Source: Paraburkholderia sp. CNPSo 3272 (lineage in GTDB: Bacteria > Pseudomonadota > Gammaproteobacteria > Burkholderiales > Burkholderiaceae). Taken from it: 64,000 bases of DNA. Position 1 is the first letter of the stretch; every line of letters starts with the position of its first letter. The stretch lies in contig NZ_JAMBPQ010000004.1 of the NCBI RefSeq assembly GCF_024206495.1, positions 1 through 64,000 on the forward strand. Direction: 5' to 3'. A program made the translations under genes and the position numbers. This document shows positions 8,900-18,331 of the stretch, in pieces. The notes under the pieces are model-generated. The model was given only the letters and a program-made list of their open reading frames with translations. It ran no database searches and was not told where the DNA came from.

Positions 8900-9757
8900 A
8901 TGGCATTTGGCGTCATCATCATCGGCGACGAGATTCTCTCGGGGCGCCGCTCCGACAAGCATCTGCCGAAGGTCATCGAACTGCTTGGCGCGCGCGGCCT
9001 CTCGCTCGAGTGGGCCCAGTACGTGGGCGACGATCCCGAGCGCATCACCGAGACGCTGCGGCGCTCGTTCGCTTCGGGCGACATCGTGTTCTCGACGGGC
9101 GGCATCGGCGCGACGCCGGACGACCACACGCGCCAGTGTGCGGCTGCGGCGCTGGGCGTGCCGCTCGCGTTGCATCCTGACGCCGAGGCGGCGATCCGCG
9201 AGCGCATCCGCGACATGCACGCGGGCGACGATCCCGTGAATTACCAGTCGCCCGAGAATCTGCACCGCTTCCAGATGGGCACGTTCCCGCAGGGCTGCGA
9301 GATCATCCCGAACGGCTACAACAAGATTCCGGGTTTTTCGATTCGCGATCATCACTTCGTGCCCGGTTTCCCCGTGATGGCGTGGCCGATGATCGAGTGG
9401 GTGCTCGACACGAAGTACGCGCACCTGCATCACCAGACGCCGCACGCCGAGAAGTCGCTGCTCGTGTTCGAGCTGCCGGAGTCGACGCTCACGCCGCTCA
9501 TGGAGAGCATCGAGCGTGATTTTGCGGGCGTGCGGGTGTTCAGCCTGCCGAGCGTGGGCGATGCGGAGCGGGGCGGCATTTATGCGCGCCGGCACATCGA
9601 TCTGGGCGTGAAGGGCGAGCCCGAGGCCGTGGCGGCCGCCTTCGTGAAGCTGCGCGAAGGCGTGCACGAACTGGGCGGCGATGTGGTCGAGCCGGCGCCG
9701 CCGGGCGAGGATACGCCCGATCGCAAGCGCCGCAGCGGGTCGCGCGCCGGTTTTTGA
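8900..9757 (+). CDS. CinA N-terminal-type (MoaB/MogA-fold) protein
   Basis: 285 residues beginning MAFGVIIIGDEILSGRRSDKH. The GDEILSG motif and STGGIGATPDDHTRQ (the TGG-G-T-DD signature) define the molybdopterin-binding-like domain found at the N-terminus of CinA, in MoaB and in MogA. The C-terminal nicotinamide-nucleotide amidase domain of full-length CinA (about 410 residues) is absent; instead there is a CinA KH-like middle region (LVFELPESTLTPLMESIE). It is often annotated as competence/damage-inducible protein A, but no direct role in competence is implied. A short leader with a GAGACAATTCAAAGAGG purine stretch precedes the ATG. Confidence 0.85.
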   Translation: MAFGVIIIGDEILSGRRSDKHLPKVIELLGARGLSLEWAQYVGDDPERITETLRRSFASGDIVFSTGGIGATPDDHTRQCAAAALGVPLALHPDAEAAIRERIRDMHAGDDPVNYQSPENLHRFQMGTFPQGCEIIPNGYNKIPGFSIRDHHFVPGFPVMAWPMIEWVLDTKYAHLHHQTPHAEKSLLVFELPESTLTPLMESIERDFAGVRVFSLPSVGDAERGGIYARRHIDLGVKGEPEAVAAAFVKLREGVHELGGDVVEPAPPGEDTPDRKRRSGSRAGF

Positions 9758-9871
9758 TTCAGCGCGCGAAGGTGCGCCGCGTGCGGCCGTAGGGCAGGCG
9801 GCGCATCATCTGCATGTCACACGGGGCGCTCAGAGTGGCCCGTTGGGTTGGAGCGGGGCGGTTTCTGGGTG

Positions 9872-10336
9872 TCAGGCGCCGATCCACGGCAGGCCGCGGA
9901 AGCACCAGCCGGTAACGGTCTTGCGATGCCCCTGGCCGTCCTTGTCGCCTTCGAAGCCTTCGAGCAGGTCATAGGCCTTCGTGAAGCCGGCCTTGGCGGC
10001 CTCGATGGCGGCGAGCTTGGAGCGCGCGGCGCTGCGGCAAAGGAACAGCACTGGCGCGTCGGCTTCCACGGCGCTCTTGAGCTGGCTGAGGAACTCGGCA
10101 TTGGGCACGCCGCCCGGATAGCGGGTCCATTCGACGTGCGAATACTGGCCGTCGCCCACGACGGGACGGCCGACCCAGTCGAGTTCAGCGCGCGTGCGCA
10201 CGTCGACGAGGCGCGCACGCGGGTCGAGCTGCAGAAGCTCGAATGCCTCTGCGGGCGACACCGCGCCCGCGTAGGGCAGCTGGCTCTCGACGCGGCGTTT
10301 CTCGGCCTGGGCGTACAACTGTTCGAGCGTACTCAT
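9872..10336 (-). CDS. Rhodanese-like domain protein (sulfurtransferase)
   Basis: 154 residues, single rhodanese domain. The N-terminal half contains RLVDVRTRAELDWVG, the conserved structural DxR-E element; the active-site loop is VLFLCRSAARSKLAA, with Cys in the catalytic position followed by Arg-Ser-Ala-Ala-Arg-Ser. Such proteins transfer sulfane sulfur to thiol acceptors; the physiological acceptor is unknown. The ATG giving MSTLEQLYAQAEKRR has a good AGGAG nine bases upstream, so it was preferred over the longer open frame. It is convergent with the CinA-type gene and divergent from glnA. Confidence 0.85.
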   Translation of the reverse strand: MSTLEQLYAQAEKRRVESQLPYAGAVSPAEAFELLQLDPRARLVDVRTRAELDWVGRPVVGDGQYSHVEWTRYPGGVPNAEFLSQLKSAVEADAPVLFLCRSAARSKLAAIEAAKAGFTKAYDLLEGFEGDKDGQGHRKTVTGWCFRGLPWIGA

Positions 10337-10464
10337 GACAACGGATCTCCTGTTTCGCGTGGGACCAAAAAACCATTCTAGCGCGCGGGGACGGAGCGGG
10401 TTGGACGGCCCGGGCCAAGGCAACACCGTAACTGCGCGAAGCTTGGCCGGTCGAAAGCGCGCGA

Positions 10465-10646
10465 TGCATTGAAATGGTGCATTCCCGGTGGTTTGCACCA
10501 TAATGAAGAGAGATTCGCGCGCCAAATTCGGGAGTGCACGAATTTAGTGCCGATGAGCCGCCGTGCCGGCGGCTCGACACAAGCGCTGCGCACGATTTTT
10601 GACTCCAAGTGCGTGTCGCGAAAGGGATTTGCGCCACGTTGGCGCA
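10465..10646 (+). promoter_or_regulatory. Cluster of NtrC-like enhancer sites upstream of glnA
   Basis: The remembered NtrC consensus is TGCACC-N5-GGTGCA (17 bp). Good matches are TGCATTGAAATGGTGCA (10465-10481), TGCACGAATTTAGTGCC (10535-10551) and TGCGCCACGTTGGCGCA (10630-10646). A half match, TGCACCATAATGAAGAG, is at 10494-10510. Relative to the predicted sigma-54 start near 10677 the centres fall at about -204, -175, -134 and -39. This is the kind of spread seen at E. coli glnA, where strong distal and weak proximal NtrC sites coexist. Binding is inferred from sequence only. Confidence 0.75.
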
Positions 10647-10650
10647 TGCA

Positions 10651-10666
10651 TGGCATGGAAGCTGCT
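10651..10666 (+). promoter_or_regulatory. Sigma-54 promoter of glnA
   Basis: TGGCATGGAAGCTGCT matches the consensus TGGCACG-N4-TTGCW at 12 of the 14... key positions examined less two: the invariant GG and GC are present with the correct 12-bp register; C6 is T and the first T of TTGC is C. Predicted start near 10677, giving a leader of about 125 nt ending in CAGGAG before the glnA ATG. With the NtrC-like sites upstream this points to nitrogen-limited activation by the NtrB/NtrC pair encoded directly downstream. Confidence 0.8.
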
Positions 10667-10802
10667 TTATATGTCTCGATCGATTTCGCAGCCGGCCAGC
10701 CAGGGTCAGCAGGACAGGCCCGGGAAGGAGGCGGCCGGCGGGGATCAACAAGATTGGGACGGCGGCAGCGTTCGCCGAAATCGTTAATCAGGAGAATAGG
10801 TT

Positions 10803-12218
10803 ATGAGTAAATCCGTGGCCGACGTCATGCAACTCGTCAAGGACGAAGACGTCAAGTTTGTCGACTTCCGCTTCACGGACACGCGCGGCAAGGAGCAGCA
10901 CGTTTCGGTTCCGCTGTCGGCATTCGACGAAGACAAGTTCGAGTCGGGTCATGCGTTTGACGGTTCGTCGATTGCCGGCTGGAAGGGCATCGAAGCCTCG
11001 GACATGCTGCTCGTGCCGGACCCGAACACGGCCTTCATCGACCCGTTCTACGAAGAATCGACGCTCGTGCTGACCTGCGACGTAGTCGAACCGGCCGACG
11101 GCAAGGGCTACGAGCGCGACCCGCGCTCGCTCGCCAAGCGCGCTGAAGCGTACCTGAAGAGCACGGGCCTCGGCGACACCGCCTTCTTCGGTCCGGAGCC
11201 GGAATTCTTCATTTTCGATTCGGTCCAGTGGAACACGGATCAGTCGGGCTGCTTCGTGAAGATCGGCTCGGATGAAGCACCGTGGTCGTCGGGCCGCGAA
11301 ATCGAAGGCGGCAACACGGGCCACCGTCCGGGCACGAAGGGCGGCTACTTCCCGGTCGCACCGGTCGACACGTTCCAGGACATCCGCTCGGAGATGTGTC
11401 TGCTGCTCGAGCAGATCGGCATTCCGGTCGAAGTGCACCACCACGAAGTGGCGGGCCAGGGCCAGAACGAAATCGGCACGAAGTTCTCGACGCTGGTTCA
11501 GCGCGCGGACTGGACGCAGCAACTGAAGTACATCGTCCACAACGTCGCGCACACGTACGGCAAGACGGCGACGTTCATGCCGAAGCCGGTCGTCGGCGAC
11601 AACGGTTCGGGCATGCACGTTCACCAGTCGATCTGGAAGGACGGCCAGAACCTGTTCGCGGGTAACGGCTACGCTGGTCTGTCGGAATTCGCGCTGTTCT
11701 ACATCGGCGGCATTATCAAGCACGCTCGCGCGCTGAACGCCATCACGAACCCGGGTACGAACTCGTACAAGCGTCTCGTGCCGCACTTCGAAGCGCCGGT
11801 CAAGCTCGCTTACTCGGCACGCAACCGTTCGGCATCGATCCGTATTCCGCACGTGTCGAATCCGAAGGGCCGCCGTATCGAAACGCGCTTCCCGGATCCG
11901 CTCGCCAACCCGTACCTGTGCTTCTCGGCACTGATGATGGCAGGTCTGGACGGCGTGCAGAACAAGATCCACCCGGGCGAAGCCGCCGACAAGAACCTGT
12001 ACGACCTGCCGCCGGAAGAGGATGCAAAGATCCCGACCGTCTGCGCCGGCCTCGACCAGGCTCTCGAAGCGCTCGACAAGGATCGCGAGTTCCTGACGCG
12101 CGGTGGTGTGTTCACCGACGGCATGATCGACGCGTACCTGGCGCTGAAGGAAAGCGAACTGCAACGCGTGCGTATGACCACGCACCCGGTCGAGTTCGAA
12201 CTGTACTACTCGCTGTAA
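10803..12218 (+). CDS. glnA: Glutamine synthetase, type I
   Basis: ATP-dependent condensation of glutamate and ammonia to glutamine, in a cytosolic dodecamer. 471 residues, the usual GSI-beta length. Visible signatures are [18 protein letters not shown] sequence near residue 50 (here [19 protein letters not shown]), the metal-site [13 protein letters not shown], the ATP-site [16 protein letters not shown], and [21 protein letters not shown]. The adenylylation tyrosine is Tyr400 in NLYDLPPEE, so control by GlnE adenylylation is expected. A strong GGAGAATAGGTT ribosome site precedes the ATG. It heads glnA-ntrB-ntrC, separated from ntrB by a strong terminator. Confidence 0.98.
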   Translation: MSKSVADVMQLVKDEDVKFVDFRFTDTRGKEQHVSVPLSAFDEDKFESGHAFDGSSIAGWKGIEASDMLLVPDPNTAFIDPFYEESTLVLTCDVVEPADGKGYERDPRSLAKRAEAYLKSTGLGDTAFFGPEPEFFIFDSVQWNTDQSGCFVKIGSDEAPWSSGREIEGGNTGHRPGTKGGYFPVAPVDTFQDIRSEMCLLLEQIGIPVEVHHHEVAGQGQNEIGTKFSTLVQRADWTQQLKYIVHNVAHTYGKTATFMPKPVVGDNGSGMHVHQSIWKDGQNLFAGNGYAGLSEFALFYIGGIIKHARALNAITNPGTNSYKRLVPHFEAPVKLAYSARNRSASIRIPHVSNPKGRRIETRFPDPLANPYLCFSALMMAGLDGVQNKIHPGEAADKNLYDLPPEEDAKIPTVCAGLDQALEALDKDREFLTRGGVFTDGMIDAYLALKESELQRVRMTTHPVEFELYYSL

Positions 12219-12228
12219 TTGGCGATGG

Positions 12229-12330
12229 CGCTTCGCTGCATGCTACACAGCGAAGCGCCGGTTCAGTTTCTTCGACTCGCAGGACGCGTGCGCGTTGGGT
12301 CTCCAAGGGACGGCGGTGCCGTCCCTTTTT
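12229..12330 (+). terminator. Double hairpin and intrinsic terminator after glnA
   Basis: A 12-bp perfect stem, GGCGCTTCGCTG (12229-12240) with CAGCGAAGCGCC (12251-12262), is followed by a classic intrinsic terminator: GGGACGGC (12307-12314), GGT loop, GCCGTCCC (12318-12325) and a five-T tract. It should separate abundant glnA mRNA from lower-level ntrBC expression. Confidence 0.85.
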
Positions 12331-12449
12331 CGTTGGGACGCCTTGTCGCTTGTCGACGAGACGTCTTGACCCGCTAGTTGACCAGCGTATTGACCAGAAT
12401 TAACGACCAGGACCGTTGCTGGCGCGCCGTATGGCGGCCGGCCTGAAAC

Positions 12450-13592
12450 ATGGTGCTCAAGAATCTGATCAAGGCAAGAAAGGGCCACGCCGAACCGCTC
12501 TCCGACGACGCGCCGCTCGTCGAGTCGGGCCTGCTGCCCGGCTTCGAGGCGCTGCCCACGGTCGTGCTCGTGCTCGACAAGCGCACATTGCGCGTTGCTT
12601 TCGCGAATCCTTCGGCGGAGGCGATGCTCGATCTCTCGCGCCGTCAACTCGCACAGATGGCGTGGTCCGATCTCTTCTCGAATGCGGACGAACTGCTCTC
12701 GACGATCGCGTCGATCGCCGAGCATCGCTTTCACGCGACGCGGCTCGACGCTTCGCTGGAACGCCCCGGACGCGAACCGCTGAATGTGCACGTGGTCGTG
12801 GGCTTTCTCGAAAGCACGCCCGATTACGTGTTGCTCGAACTCTTCGAGAACGAGCGGCATTTGCGCAGCGACCGCGAGGAGCGCATTCACGACCTCACGG
12901 CCGTGAACAAGCATCTGATCCGCAATCTCGCGCACGAGATCAAGAATCCGCTCGGCGGTATTCGCGGCGCGGCACAGCTGCTCGAATTCGAACTCGGCGC
13001 GCTGGAGCGCGACGAGCTGCGCGAGTACACGCAGGTGATCATCAAGGAGTCGGACCGCCTGCAGACGCTCGTCGACCGTCTGCTGGAGCCGCATCGGCAT
13101 CCGCATATCGTCGGCGACGTGAATATTCACGAAGTCTGCGAGCGCGTGCGCGCCGTGATCCTCGCGGAATTCCCGCGCGGCCTCACCATCGAGCGCGACT
13201 ACGACGTGAGCGTGCCCGACCTGCGTGGCGACAAGGAGCAGTTGATCCAGGCACTGCTGAACATCGTGCGCAACGCGGCGCAGGCGCTGCGCGAACGCAT
13301 TTCGCAGGGCGACGCGCGCATTGAATTGCGCACGCGCATCGCGCGCAAGATCACGATTTCCAAACGCTTGTGCAAGCTGGCACTGGACTTGCATATCACT
13401 GACAACGGACCCGGCATTCCCGATGACATTCGCGACCGCATCTTCTATCCGCTTGTCTCCGGACGCGAGGATGGCAGCGGTCTCGGCCTGACGCTCGCGC
13501 AGACGTTCGTCCAGCAGCACGACGGACTGATCGAAGTGGATAGCCGGCCGGGCCACACCGAGTTTCAGATATTGCTGCCGCTCGATAGTTGA
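12450..13592 (+). CDS. glnL: Nitrogen regulation sensor histidine kinase/phosphatase NtrB
   Basis: Cytosolic two-component kinase (NtrB/GlnL) that phosphorylates NtrC under nitrogen limitation and, bound by PII, dephosphorylates it. 380 residues. A PAS domain spans roughly 30-130 (LPTVVLVLDKRTLRVAFANPSAEAML). The phosphoacceptor H-box is NLAHEIKNPLGGIRGAAQLLE with His162. The ATPase domain has an N-box (QALLNIVRNAAQALRE), G1 (DNGPGIPDDIRDRIF) and G2 (GREDGSGLGLTLAQT). No membrane segment. The ATG follows a modest purine-rich site; ntrC starts 66 bp downstream. The position right after glnA fits the conserved nitrogen-control operon. Confidence 0.96.
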   Translation: MVLKNLIKARKGHAEPLSDDAPLVESGLLPGFEALPTVVLVLDKRTLRVAFANPSAEAMLDLSRRQLAQMAWSDLFSNADELLSTIASIAEHRFHATRLDASLERPGREPLNVHVVVGFLESTPDYVLLELFENERHLRSDREERIHDLTAVNKHLIRNLAHEIKNPLGGIRGAAQLLEFELGALERDELREYTQVIIKESDRLQTLVDRLLEPHRHPHIVGDVNIHEVCERVRAVILAEFPRGLTIERDYDVSVPDLRGDKEQLIQALLNIVRNAAQALRERISQGDARIELRTRIARKITISKRLCKLALDLHITDNGPGIPDDIRDRIFYPLVSGREDGSGLGLTLAQTFVQQHDGLIEVDSRPGHTEFQILLPLDS

Positions 13593-13658
13593 ATCGATAG
13601 CCAGACCTGAATTTAGATTTACCGATACCGCACGCCACCAGGACTTCTGACCGATCTT

Positions 13659-15242
13659 ATGAAGCCGATCTGGATAGTAGACGACGACCAATCGATACGC
13701 TGGGTGCTCGAAAAGGCCCTTGCCCGCGAGAACTTAGCTACTCGCAGCTTTTCGAACGTGCGCGAAGCCGCGAGCGCACTCGATCACGACAGCCCGCAGG
13801 TGCTCGTCTCCGACATCCGCATGCCGGGCGGCTCGGGTCTCGAGCTGCTGCAAACCGTGCGTGAGCGCGTGCCGGGCTTGCCCGTCATCATCATGACGGC
13901 GTTCTCCGACCTCGACAGCGCGGTCGCCGCGTTTCAGGGCGGCGCGTTCGAGTATCTCGCCAAGCCGTTCGACGTCGACAAGGCCGTCGAGCTGATTCGC
14001 CGCGCCGTGGACGAAAGCATGCGCGGCGAGCAGCAGTGGGACGAGCGTCCCGCCGAAGCGCCCGAGATGCTCGGCCAGGCGCCGGCCATGCAGGACATGT
14101 TCCGCGCCATCGGGCGGCTTTCGCATTCGGCGGCGACCGTGCTCATCACGGGCGAGTCTGGCACCGGAAAGGAGCTTGTCGCGCGCGCCTTGCACCGACA
14201 TAGCCCACGCGCGAACGGTCCGTTCATCGCGCTGAACACCGCGGCGATTCCGAAGGATCTTCTGGAATCCGAACTGTTCGGCCATGAGCGCGGTGCGTTC
14301 ACGGGCGCACAGGCCATGCGCCAGGGCCGCTTCGAGCAGGCCGAGAACGGCACGCTGTTCCTCGACGAAATCGGCGACATGCCGTTCGACCTGCAAACGC
14401 GCCTCTTGCGTGTGCTCTCCGATGGACAGTTCTACCGCGTGGGCGGGCACAACCCGCTGCGTGCGAACGTGCGCGTAATCGCCGCGACGCACCAGAACCT
14501 CGAAACGCGCGTGCGTCAGGGGCTGTTCCGCGAGGACCTGTATCACCGGCTCAACGTAATTCGTTTGCGTTTGCCTGCGCTGCGCGAACGCAGCGAGGAT
14601 ATTCCGCTGCTCACGCGCCACTTCCTCCAGAAAAGCGCGCGCGAGCTGGGTGTCGAGCCCAAGCGCGTGTCGGACGAGGCGCTCGCGTGGATGTCGTCGC
14701 TGCCGTTTCCGGGCAATGTGCGTCAGCTCGAGAATCTCGCGAACTGGCTCACCGTAATGGCGCCCGCGCAGACCGTCGAGATCAAGGATCTGCCGCCCGA
14801 CCTCGTGCCTGTGCACGGCTCGGCGGGGGCGGCGGTGCATCTCGCCGATGCTGCGGCTGCGTCCGAAGCGGGCGCGGCGGCCAATGGCGCGGGCGGGATA
14901 TCACCGGTTGCGGGCGCCGTGGCGGGCGTGGGCTTGCCCGGCGCGATCGGCGGCATCCCGGGCGGTGTGGTGTTCGGCACGCCCGCGTTCGGCGCGTCCA
15001 ACGGCGCCGCTGCCGCGATCTCGACGCTGAGCGTGTGGGAGAGCGGTCTGCGCACGGAGGTCGCGCGCCTGCTGCGCGAAAACAGCGCCGACGTCATGGA
15101 CGAACTCTCGCGCCGCTTCGAAGCCGCCGTGATCCGCGAGGCGCTCGACTTCACGCGCGGGCGCAAGGTCGAGGCGGCCGAGCGTCTTGGCATCGGCCGC
15201 AACACCATCACGCGCAAGATCCAGGAGCTCAATCTGGAATGA
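13659..15242 (+). CDS. glnG: Nitrogen regulation response regulator NtrC (sigma-54 activator)
   Basis: Phosphorylated by NtrB, it oligomerises at enhancers and drives sigma-54 open complex formation. 527 residues. Receiver domain 1-120 with phosphoacceptor Asp52 (VLVSDIRMPG). AAA+ domain with Walker A GESGTGKE, the sigma-54-contact loop GAFTGA at 212-217, and Walker B LFLDEIGDMP. The C-terminal Fis-type helix-turn-helix ends in AERLGIGRNTITRKIQELNLE. Unusual: residues about 383-456, between the AAA+ and DNA-binding domains, are an Ala/Gly-rich low-complexity linker. This accounts for the excess over E. coli NtrC (469). NtrC-like sites are visible upstream of glnA. Confidence 0.96.
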   Translation: MKPIWIVDDDQSIRWVLEKALARENLATRSFSNVREAASALDHDSPQVLVSDIRMPGGSGLELLQTVRERVPGLPVIIMTAFSDLDSAVAAFQGGAFEYLAKPFDVDKAVELIRRAVDESMRGEQQWDERPAEAPEMLGQAPAMQDMFRAIGRLSHSAATVLITGESGTGKELVARALHRHSPRANGPFIALNTAAIPKDLLESELFGHERGAFTGAQAMRQGRFEQAENGTLFLDEIGDMPFDLQTRLLRVLSDGQFYRVGGHNPLRANVRVIAATHQNLETRVRQGLFREDLYHRLNVIRLRLPALRERSEDIPLLTRHFLQKSARELGVEPKRVSDEALAWMSSLPFPGNVRQLENLANWLTVMAPAQTVEIKDLPPDLVPVHGSAGAAVHLADAAAASEAGAAANGAGGISPVAGAVAGVGLPGAIGGIPGGVVFGTPAFGASNGAAAAISTLSVWESGLRTEVARLLRENSADVMDELSRRFEAAVIREALDFTRGRKVEAAERLGIGRNTITRKIQELNLE

Positions 15243-15359
15243 GCGCGGACTAGCATGGGACACCGGGCCGGCCTCGCGCCACGCGAGCCGGCCCGGCGCG
15301 CAGTGCATCGGCGCCCACACAGGGCATAATCGACGCTGTTTTCCTGTCGACGACCGATC

Positions 15360-17453
15360 ATGCCCGTGACTTCTCCCTGGCCCACCGAGGCCGATCCGTT
15401 CCTTTCGCTCGAATCGCTCGACGACCCCGCCGTCATGGACTGGGTCGAAACGCAGAACGCGCGCACACGCGCCGCGTGGCAGGGTGGTGCGCGCTTCGAG
15501 GCGCTCGAAACGCGCCTCGCGCAGGCCTACTTGCCGCGCGAGCGGCCCGTGATCCCGAGCCGCTGGCAGGAGTGGGCCTACGATCTCTGGGAGGACGAGG
15601 ACAATCCCAAGGGCCTGTGGCGCCGCGCGCTCTGGGCCGACTGGCGCGCCCACAAGCCCCAGTGGCAAACGCTCATCGACTTCGACGCGCTCGGTGCGAA
15701 AGAGGGCAGGCCATGGGTGTGCGCGGGCATCGACATTCTCTATCCGGACGGCGACCGCGCGCTGATCCAGCTTTCCGATGGCGGCTCCGACGCGGTCATC
15801 GTGCGTGAATTCGACATCGTGAAGCGCGAATTCCTCGACGATGGTTTCGCCATCGCGAAGGAAGGCAAGCACATCATCTCGTGGATCGATCGCGATACCG
15901 TGTACCTGGGATGGGACGCGGGCGGCAAGAGCGGCAAGAAGATGCTCACACGCTCGGGCTACCCGCGCGAGGTGCGCCGCTGGACGCGCGGCACCGCGCT
16001 CGCCGACGCGCCCGTGGTGTTCAGCGGCGAGTTCGACGACATCAGTGTGGAAGGCGACTACGATCCGGTCGAGAAGCGCCACGACGTGGTGCGCAGCGTC
16101 GACTTCTTCGATTCATACACCTATCGTCTGGATAAGCGCGGTGACTGGCAGGTGTACGACGTGCCCACGCATGTTTCGGTGGGCGCCTGGCACGGCTGGT
16201 TGCTACTCGAGCCGCGCCTCGACTGGACCGTCTCCGGTGTGACGTACAAGGGCGGTGCGTTGCTCGTGATCCGCGAAGACGACTTCCTCGCGGGCGAGCG
16301 CGCGTTCACGACGCTCTTCACGCCCACGCCGGTGACGTCGGCATGCGACTGGACCAATACGCAAAACGTCTTGATCGTCTCCTGGCTCGACGATGTCGAG
16401 AGCCGCACGATGCTCTGGCAGCCGCACCAGGAAGATAGCGCGTGGCGCTGGGAGTCGCGCGTGTTCCCTGCGCGTGCGAGTTCGCAGGTGGATGTCTCGC
16501 CCATCGAAGATACACTCAACGACGAGGTATTCGTCGACGTCGACGATTACCTGCTGCCGCCCGAATACTGGCTCGCCGATCTCGCGCAAACTGATCTCCA
16601 GCAGTGGGAATTGCTCGACCGCTGGCCCACGCAGTTCGATTCCGGGCCGCTCACGGTCATCCGCTCGCACGCGTGCTCGGCGGATGGCACGAGCGTACCG
16701 TTCACCGTAGTTGGCCCGAAGGCCGTGCTCGAAGGCGAGTCACGCAAGGCGTCGCCGTGCCTGCTGACAGGCTACGGCGGCTTCGCAATCGCGCTCACGC
16801 CGCAGTATCTCGTGGGCTCCGGCATCGGCTGGCTGGAGCAGGGCGGCGTGGTGGCGATCGCGCACATCCGCGGCGGCGGCGAGTACGGCACCGCCTGGCA
16901 CGTCGAGGCCCAGCGCGAGCGTCGCCAGCGCTCGTTCGACGACTTCATCGCGGTGGCCGAACAGTTGATCGCCGATGGCTATACGAGCGCCGCGCAACTG
17001 GGCATCAAGGGCGGCAGCAACGGCGGGCTGCTCGTGGGCGCGTGCATGGTGCAGCGCCCTGAGCTGTTCGGCGCCGTGGTGTGCGAGGTGCCGCTGCTCG
17101 ACATGCAGCGCTACCCGCTGCTGCATGCGGGTGCGTCATGGATCGACGAATATGGCGATCCTGAGGATGCCGAAGAATCACGCGCGCTGGCTGGCTATTC
17201 GCCTTACCACCATGTGAAGCCCGGCGTCGTGTATCCGCCGTCGCTGTTCACGACTTCGACGAGCGACGACCGCGTGCATCCCTCGCACGCGCGCAAGATG
17301 GTCGCGCGCATGGAGCAGCAGGGGCACGCGAATGTCTGGTATCTGGAGAACACCGAAGGCGGTCACGGCCCCGGCAGCGATTCGCTCGAGCGCGCGGAGT
17401 ACGACGCGCTCGTTTATCGCTTTCTGTGGACCACGCTCGCGGGAAACTGGTAA
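15360..17453 (+). CDS. Prolyl oligopeptidase family serine peptidase (S9A)
   Basis: 697 residues, the normal size of the family, with no signal peptide, so probably cytosolic; cleaves short peptides, typically after proline. The N-terminal half forms a beta-propeller (TDP-containing start, repeated WxxGxY blades). The C-terminal alpha/beta hydrolase has GIKGGSNGGLLVGA with nucleophile Ser553, Asp637 in SDDRVHPSHARK and His669 in NTEGGHGPGSD, a complete catalytic triad in the right order. It is convergent with xthA, with only 9 bp between stop codons. Specificity for prolyl bonds is inferred from the family and was not demonstrable here. Confidence 0.88.
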   Translation: MPVTSPWPTEADPFLSLESLDDPAVMDWVETQNARTRAAWQGGARFEALETRLAQAYLPRERPVIPSRWQEWAYDLWEDEDNPKGLWRRALWADWRAHKPQWQTLIDFDALGAKEGRPWVCAGIDILYPDGDRALIQLSDGGSDAVIVREFDIVKREFLDDGFAIAKEGKHIISWIDRDTVYLGWDAGGKSGKKMLTRSGYPREVRRWTRGTALADAPVVFSGEFDDISVEGDYDPVEKRHDVVRSVDFFDSYTYRLDKRGDWQVYDVPTHVSVGAWHGWLLLEPRLDWTVSGVTYKGGALLVIREDDFLAGERAFTTLFTPTPVTSACDWTNTQNVLIVSWLDDVESRTMLWQPHQEDSAWRWESRVFPARASSQVDVSPIEDTLNDEVFVDVDDYLLPPEYWLADLAQTDLQQWELLDRWPTQFDSGPLTVIRSHACSADGTSVPFTVVGPKAVLEGESRKASPCLLTGYGGFAIALTPQYLVGSGIGWLEQGGVVAIAHIRGGGEYGTAWHVEAQRERRQRSFDDFIAVAEQLIADGYTSAAQLGIKGGSNGGLLVGACMVQRPELFGAVVCEVPLLDMQRYPLLHAGASWIDEYGDPEDAEESRALAGYSPYHHVKPGVVYPPSLFTTSTSDDRVHPSHARKMVARMEQQGHANVWYLENTEGGHGPGSDSLERAEYDALVYRFLWTTLAGNW

Positions 17454-17462
17454 GGCGCGCGT

Positions 17463-18248
17463 TCAGCCCGCCAGATCGAGCGTGGCGATCACTGGCGTGT
17501 GATCGGATGGCTGTTCCCATTTGCGCGGCACCTTGTCCACTTCGCACGCGGTGAGGTGCCCGGCAAGCGCGGGCGAGAGCAGGATATGGTCGATGCGCAA
17601 GCCCGCGTTGCGGCGAAACGCGAACATGCGATAGTCCCACCATGTGAAGAGCTTTTCGGGCTGCTCGAACTGGCGGAACGCATCGACGAAACCCAGTTCG
17701 AGCAGCCGGCGAAACTGCGCGCGCTCTTCGGGCGAGACGAGGTTCTGGCCTTCCCATGCCTTCGGATCGTGCACGTCGCGGTCTTCGGGCGCGATGTTGT
17801 AATCGCCGAGCAGCGCGAGCTTCGGATAGCGCTGCATCTCCTGCGCGAGCCAGTCGTGCATGGCGTCGAGCCATTGCAGCTTGTACGCGAACTTTTCGGT
17901 GCCGGGCGCCTGGCCGTTGGGGAAATACGCGCTCACCAGGCGCACGTTTCCGATGGTCGTGGCAATCACGCGCTGCTGCGGATCTTCGAAGCCCGGAATG
18001 TTGCGCACGACCGTGGCCTCGTCGACGAACAGGCCTTCGCGCACGAGGATGCCCACGCCGTTATAGGTCTTCTGGCCCGCGAACCAGCTGCGATAGCCGT
18101 GCGCCTCGAGTTCGGCACGCGGGAACTTGTCGTCGGTGAGCTTGAGCTCCTGGAGGCAGAGCACGTCGGTCTTGCTCTCGTTGAGCCAGTCGATGACGTG
18201 CTGCAGACGGACCTTGAGGGAGTTGACGTTCCACGTTGCGATTTTCAT
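17463..18248 (-). CDS. xthA: Exodeoxyribonuclease III (AP endonuclease)
   Basis: Base-excision repair enzyme with 3'-5' exonuclease and AP endonuclease activity. 261 residues. The sequence opens MKIATWNVNSLKVRL with the catalytic Asn of the EEP fold. It continues with VLCLQELKLTDDKFP (metal-binding Glu), SAYFPNGQA, LLGDYNIAPEDRDVHDP (Asp/Asn pair) and ends with RIDHILLSPAL and a C-terminal DHTPVIATLDL containing the catalytic His. All catalytic motifs are intact. A short leader of low complexity precedes the ATG. No evidence of SOS or SoxR-type control is visible. Confidence 0.95.
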   Translation of the reverse strand: MKIATWNVNSLKVRLQHVIDWLNESKTDVLCLQELKLTDDKFPRAELEAHGYRSWFAGQKTYNGVGILVREGLFVDEATVVRNIPGFEDPQQRVIATTIGNVRLVSAYFPNGQAPGTEKFAYKLQWLDAMHDWLAQEMQRYPKLALLGDYNIAPEDRDVHDPKAWEGQNLVSPEERAQFRRLLELGFVDAFRQFEQPEKLFTWWDYRMFAFRRNAGLRIDHILLSPALAGHLTACEVDKVPRKWEQPSDHTPVIATLDLAG

Positions 18249-18331
18249 GTGAGGCTCGATAGGGTGACGGTGTGCTTTTGTTGCACTTCGGCGCCATTAT
18301 CGCCTGCTTCGCAAAGCGGGCAACAGTTGCC

